NCBI GenBank assembly: GCA_964030475.1
Contig: CAXIPT010000002.1
Coordinates: 10,558,373-10,622,372, forward strand
Reading direction: 5' to 3'
DNA length: 64,000 nucleotides
Source of the DNA: Tethya wilhelma
Taxonomy: Eukaryota > Porifera > Demospongiae > Tethyida > Tethyidae
The notes under the pieces are model-generated. The model did no database searches, was not told where the DNA came from, and worked only from the letters and a program-made list of their open reading frames with translations. Below are positions 59,838-64,000 of the stretch, piece after piece (position 1 is the stretch's first letter; each line of letters starts with the position of its first letter). Made by a program: the position numbers and the translations under genes.

Positions 59838-61891
59838 GTAAGTAGTGACAAACACAAGATTAAAATGAAGGCATCGATGGTGCATAAGCCTCGGCTCATT
59901 TCACCAAAATTAATATGAATAATATTATGCACAAAATAAGACCAAGAGTACCATTAGCTAGTAATTTATTGATCTCACAGGTATGTCTGAAGTCTGGCCT
60001 GAGAGGCTACCAATTAGCCCACAACCAATTAATCTAGTGACTTGATTGTCTACTGATAGTAGCAGTGGCCAGCCTGCACGCTATAGTGGCAGTGACATCA
60101 GTGAAAACTACCGAGTGCCTGGCAGCCATTTAGTGACGGTGCATGAAAACTTGAACACTGATGTTCATTTCACATTTACATAGTTTAAGACCAATGTTGA
60201 TGATTCCATAGTAATACATCTATGATGATTCAAGCTCCACTTTCTAGATAACGCACACTACACGGGGCGTGATTGATAGGTGCGGTTTCGAAGCTGAGCG
60301 TTCAGAGAAGCACAAAAGCCTCAGATCTCAGAAACTACAACGTTTTGCAAGATGCCACACATAATATTTTAAGATAACCTCGATTCATGAACGTAAGTAT
60401 CTTCTATTTCCCACGTAGAGTTGCCGTTCTCCAGATTATCTCGTAACAGACAGACGCACACACACACAAAACTAGTGGCGTTAAATGCAGAACGTTAGCC
60501 AGTGAAAATTTTAACCCTTTTTGCACTCAATAAAGGTGTTAGCCATAATTATGTGCTCGCGCAAGCTCACCGCAATGCAGATGCTACTCTATGGCTCACT
60601 TAGTACTGTACACAATAATCCTGCTCACTTATGATGGATGGCATTCACAGTGATCAGATCAATTGCATTGCTGGATCTCATCATGACACTGTTGGGATGC
60701 ACAGCAGCCTGAAGTGCAAGAGTGGCAATGTGTAACAGTGTGTATTTATCTCTGATGGAAATGTGGGGGGTTGGGGGGAGGGGGGAAGAGGAAGTGATTT
60801 GTAAGAACTTATTAATATACAATTTACAATACTGTTGTGTGTGTGCAAACACTGCTAGTGCACATATATTTGATCAGTTATCAGTTTGCTTTAAATCTCT
60901 GCAATTCCATGCTTGGAATTCCTTGATCGTGTATTCACTGGGTGTAATGTGTTCTCGATGGCTGTTAGTCTGACTCTTGCTGATGGTGGGAAGGTGGCTT
61001 TTAAGAACAGTGAAGAATACACCAGCATTGCAAAGCCAAGTTGCCGGTATGCATTTCTGACTTAGATACTGTTACAAAGTACTCGACATGGACAACTTCA
61101 GCCTGCAAAATAATTAGCAGTATAATTAAATAACACTTACAGCAATTATCTAGGCTATGTGGTAGCAAATAACATATTTACAACACAGTTCCAATGAAGC
61201 TAGATCCTCCTCCTTTGTCATGTCACCATAGCTAGCCAGCCTCAGTGTACAGCCGGCAGGGGGTTTAGAGAATAGCTAGCTACTAGCTGCATGCATATGA
61301 CATGTGGAATGCTATACACTTCTGATCATTGTGTATATTATACTATAAGCTGTAGCTACAGCTGCTGTCATAAATTAGACAAGTTATTAAATTAAAATTA
61401 ATAATACTAGATCAATTTAGCTATAATCATACACTGCACTCACCATTGAACTGAATTTCACACTTTCAGCACGAGATAGTCTTCTTATAGGCCAGTAAAT
61501 CTGGTATTTTGGAGTCAGTATGCTCTCAGTAGTCACAGGAAGGCCTAACTTACATTCTTGGACTCTCTCAATCACGAACAGAGGAAAAAAACACTCTCCC
61601 ACTTCAAAAATGCTGAAGTTTGAGCGATCACGTGACCTGGCTAACGTTCTGCAATTAATGGCTGGTCACAAAACGACTACTGTAATCCTCTGCACGTGCT
61701 ACGCACGCGCCGAGGCTTAAAAACACAGTGTGATGGGAATCAGATACAGAATAATTTAGGCCATAATTGTTAGTGGATTAATATACTCTCTTGCATGTGT
61801 TCATTCCACATGGTCTATATGCTGACAGTACGTGTGCATGAGTCAGTCACACACTACTATCTTATCTTAGCTGTAGCTAGTGGTCATGTGA
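59838..61891. other. gene-poor spacer between GARS and METTL25
   Basis: About 2 kb. Two weak coding candidates: plus strand 60958-61046 (ATG MAVSLTLADGGKVAFKNSEE, then a GTATGC donor) and minus strand about 61636-61441 (SRDRSNFSIFEVGECFF and onward to SVKFSSM, then a GTGAGT donor). Neither has a visible partner exon or a recognised family. Confidence 0.25.
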
Positions 61892-64000
61892 CTAGTCATG
61901 TGATAAGCTGAATTGAAGCATGACATTCCTTGGAGAGATGGCAGGGTCAAACACTGGGGTCAAAGTGCAGTTAGCCACGCCTATTTCCTTGAGATAAAGC
62001 ACCCAGTCAAGTAAAACCAGTGTCTCCAGAGGTCCTTGAAGGCATGCCTGGAGGGCCTGCACACACACACACACACGTACAAGGTCCATGAAATTTATTA
62101 TTTTAGTCTATACCAATTATTGTTCCTATAAAAATTGAGAGATTATTGGCAGGTTACAGGTGAGTACTGACTGTAAAGGGTTCCACCATTGCCAGCAGGT
62201 GTCTGTTCTCATCGTGGTAGGAGACCAGCCTCTCAGCAACACCATCCACTGCATTGGAATACATCAGCAATGACATCAGCATGACATCATTGGAATATCG
62301 TACCTTTGACCACTGAGGCCACACCCTTTGCATACTCCTCAATTGATGTGACCTTTAACCTCCGGAGCACATTTCCAGGGAGTGGGTTCTCAGCACACAC
62401 CATCTCTGCCATGGCTCTGTAAGCCACTCGTCTCATGTGACTGTCATGTGACTCCTCGGTCTGTCTGCACCACCTGGAGAGAAGGTGTGATGTCACAGCA
62501 TCCATTACCTGAGCAACGAACGAGGTCACCTCTCTCTTGTCTCCTGAGCTGCCAGGCGCAGACCAAATGTACTCAGGGAGAAATCTTCTGTGAACAGTTC
62601 TGACAATCCTCTACTGAGAGGGCTCCACTGAGCATGCTCAGTCTTGTGGTAGCAACAGCCTAGCAACAGGACAACTCGTAGAGCAGGGTGAGGGAGGTGC
62701 TGAGTCAGCAGTTTAAGGATGGCGGGGGAGAGGGGTCCACAGCAGTGGAGTCCAACGACACACACTCTCAGAGGGGGACCGGGGAGAGCTGCAGGGGAGG
62801 GAGGGGGTACTTCCCAGGGACATGAGCTCAGCTCTACAGCTGTACCTTGCAGCTTTGTCAGGAGTGCCGAGAGTTTGGAGGCTGTGAGGGGTGTGTGGTC
62901 AACACTGAGACCAATGGTGGTCATCACTGGAGTCGAGAGATTGGAGGGGAGCAGTCTCGTCAGCTCTGATGTCCATTCTTGCATCACATGACTGTCACAT
63001 GACTGGTGTCCTTCTCTCTTATTGGCTGTGTTAACTCTGTTTGTCTCTCTCTCCAGTCCAACCACCGAGAGACCACACTGGTGGGAGAGGACACTGCCGA
63101 GATACCCCTGTAATAATGATCCCTAGTAAAACCATGGCAACCCTGTCAGTGACTCACCAGCCCAGAGCCAATGTCCAGTACGAGGGAGCAGCCATTCTCC
63201 AAGCACACCTCTCTCACCACACCCGCAAGACGACTCACCTGCCAACACACACACACACACACACAGAGATAGCATCACAACTAGTACCACTGAAATAGGT
63301 ACAACAACAACAATATTAGCAGTAGAGAAAACACTGTACATTTCCTTAGCAAACAAAGAATAAATTGATGATATAGATATCTGAAATAGAATAAATTTTA
63401 GGCTGTCAAAGTTGATGCACAAGTTGCCTGAACATACTTCTGTTAGATACTCACAGGTTGGCTCACTGGTTGTGTTATCTAGCTAGAGGTGAGAGTTACA
63501 GCCTGCTCGCTGTATTGCAGAATGATTACGATTATATACCAGTAATCAGCTGCTTGAGGCAATTTCATAATTTCATAGTCTTCATAATGATCTTTTGACC
63601 TGGGACACTGATGGACATTAACTCTATTGACCTGGGACACTGATGGACATTAATATTATTACCTTTTGACCTGGGACACTGATGGACATTAATATTATTA
63701 CCTATTGACCTGGGACACTGATGGACATTAACTCTATTGACCTGGGACACTGATGGACATTAATATTACCTATTGACCTGGGACACTGATGGACATTAAC
63801 TCTATTGACCTGGGACACTGACCTATTGACCTGGGACACTGATGGACATTAACTCTATATCATTACCTCGTGGTGTTTCTTTGGCGAGAGCCCTCCTAGC
63901 TGCCTCACATGATGACCAATGACCACACCCCTCTCGGCAATGGCGGGACTCGGACTACGAGAGAGGGACAACTGCTGACTCAGCACTACAAACTGCTGCA
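61892..64000 (-). CDS. METTL25: methyltransferase-like 25 family protein, 3' part
   Basis: Six exons in the window (64000-63867, 63238-63158, 63107-62530, 62473-62304, 62248-62172, 62056-61892); the 5' end is beyond 64000. Family features in order: LGGLSPKKHHEV, the SAM motif I LVLDIGSGLGYL, SVVGLERETNRV, VGLHCCGPLSPAIL, LLGCCYHK, and the end LETLVLLDWVLYLKE and TPVFDPAISPRN. These are the hallmarks of METTL25/METTL25B (RRNAD1), proteins with a Rossmann SAM fold. I cannot choose between the two paralogues with confidence, and the substrate is not evident from the sequence. Two acceptors (62056 and 63238) are preceded by GT microsatellites. Confidence 0.82.
63590..63860. repeat. minisatellite in METTL25 intron
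   Basis: Eight copies of GACCTGGGACACTGA, mostly followed by TGGACATTAA, with alternating spacers (CTCTATT or TATTATTACCT). It fills most of the first intron visible here, between exons 63867 and 63238. Confidence 0.9.

Noticed and set aside
63590..63860. CRISPR-like array
   Set aside because: Repeats are direct and spacers are only two alternating types, in an intron of an animal gene; this is a minisatellite.
1..64000. Bacterial or viral insertions
   Set aside because: No intron-free cluster of prokaryotic genes, no integrase, polymerase or capsid motif was seen on either strand.

Overview
This window is eukaryotic and almost certainly from an early-branching animal. Every gene is split into short exons separated by introns mostly of 50-200 bp. 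The gene set includes a PRD-class homeobox gene, CIR1, DMAP1, a LITAF-type membrane protein and an aquaporin-11-like channel. The compact layout fits a demosponge, but that is inference: nothing in the sequence names the species. The sequence is a draft scaffold: one 30-N gap sits at 20621 and isolated single Ns at 18893, 31459, 35196, 39911 and 42625. Several of these Ns coincide with duplicated, inverted or displaced gene pieces.

Left part (1-18.2 kb, well assembled): a mucin-like membrane protein (+), an AQP11-like channel (-) sharing a short promoter with the p23 co-chaperone (+), an Acl4-like ribosome-assembly TPR protein (+) containing a likely U12-type AT-AC intron, 3-phosphoglycerate dehydrogenase (+), and the helicase DDX1 (-, 19 exons) whose largest intron holds a ~2.4 kb near-palindrome. 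A three-exon PRD homeobox gene (-) follows.

Middle (18.6-36.6 kb): the splicing factor SF3B1 on the minus strand, in pieces. The main body runs 36638 to 23962 with a 1.1 kb internal duplication at the N at 31459. A late C-terminal block lies on the opposite strand at 19900-20446, and the putative last exon is at 18611-18694. One inverted contig (18894-20620) would explain the order, though about 170 residues are still missing. SF3B1 and CIR1 are divergent from a 179 bp spacer.

36.8-47.7 kb: CIR1, a decayed METTL2-like methyltransferase copy, a LITAF-domain protein lacking the zinc cysteines, the 3' end of glycyl-tRNA synthetase on a displaced contig, the 3' part of DMAP1, a tRNA-derived SINE, a fused LITAF/CIR1 pseudogene fragment, and an apparently intact METTL2-like gene.

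47.8-64 kb: a ~4 kb tandem repeat array with higher-order structure, a 5' half-copy of glycyl-tRNA synthetase, a second array, a second longer GARS copy with a frameshift and a mutated splice donor, a gene-poor stretch, and the 3' part of METTL25 (-).

Across the window, CT/GT/CA dinucleotide microsatellites repeatedly end right at 3' splice sites, and several MITE-like inverted-repeat elements sit in introns. Most genes are housekeeping (translation, splicing, tRNA modification, serine synthesis). I see no operon-like or cluster logic joining them.
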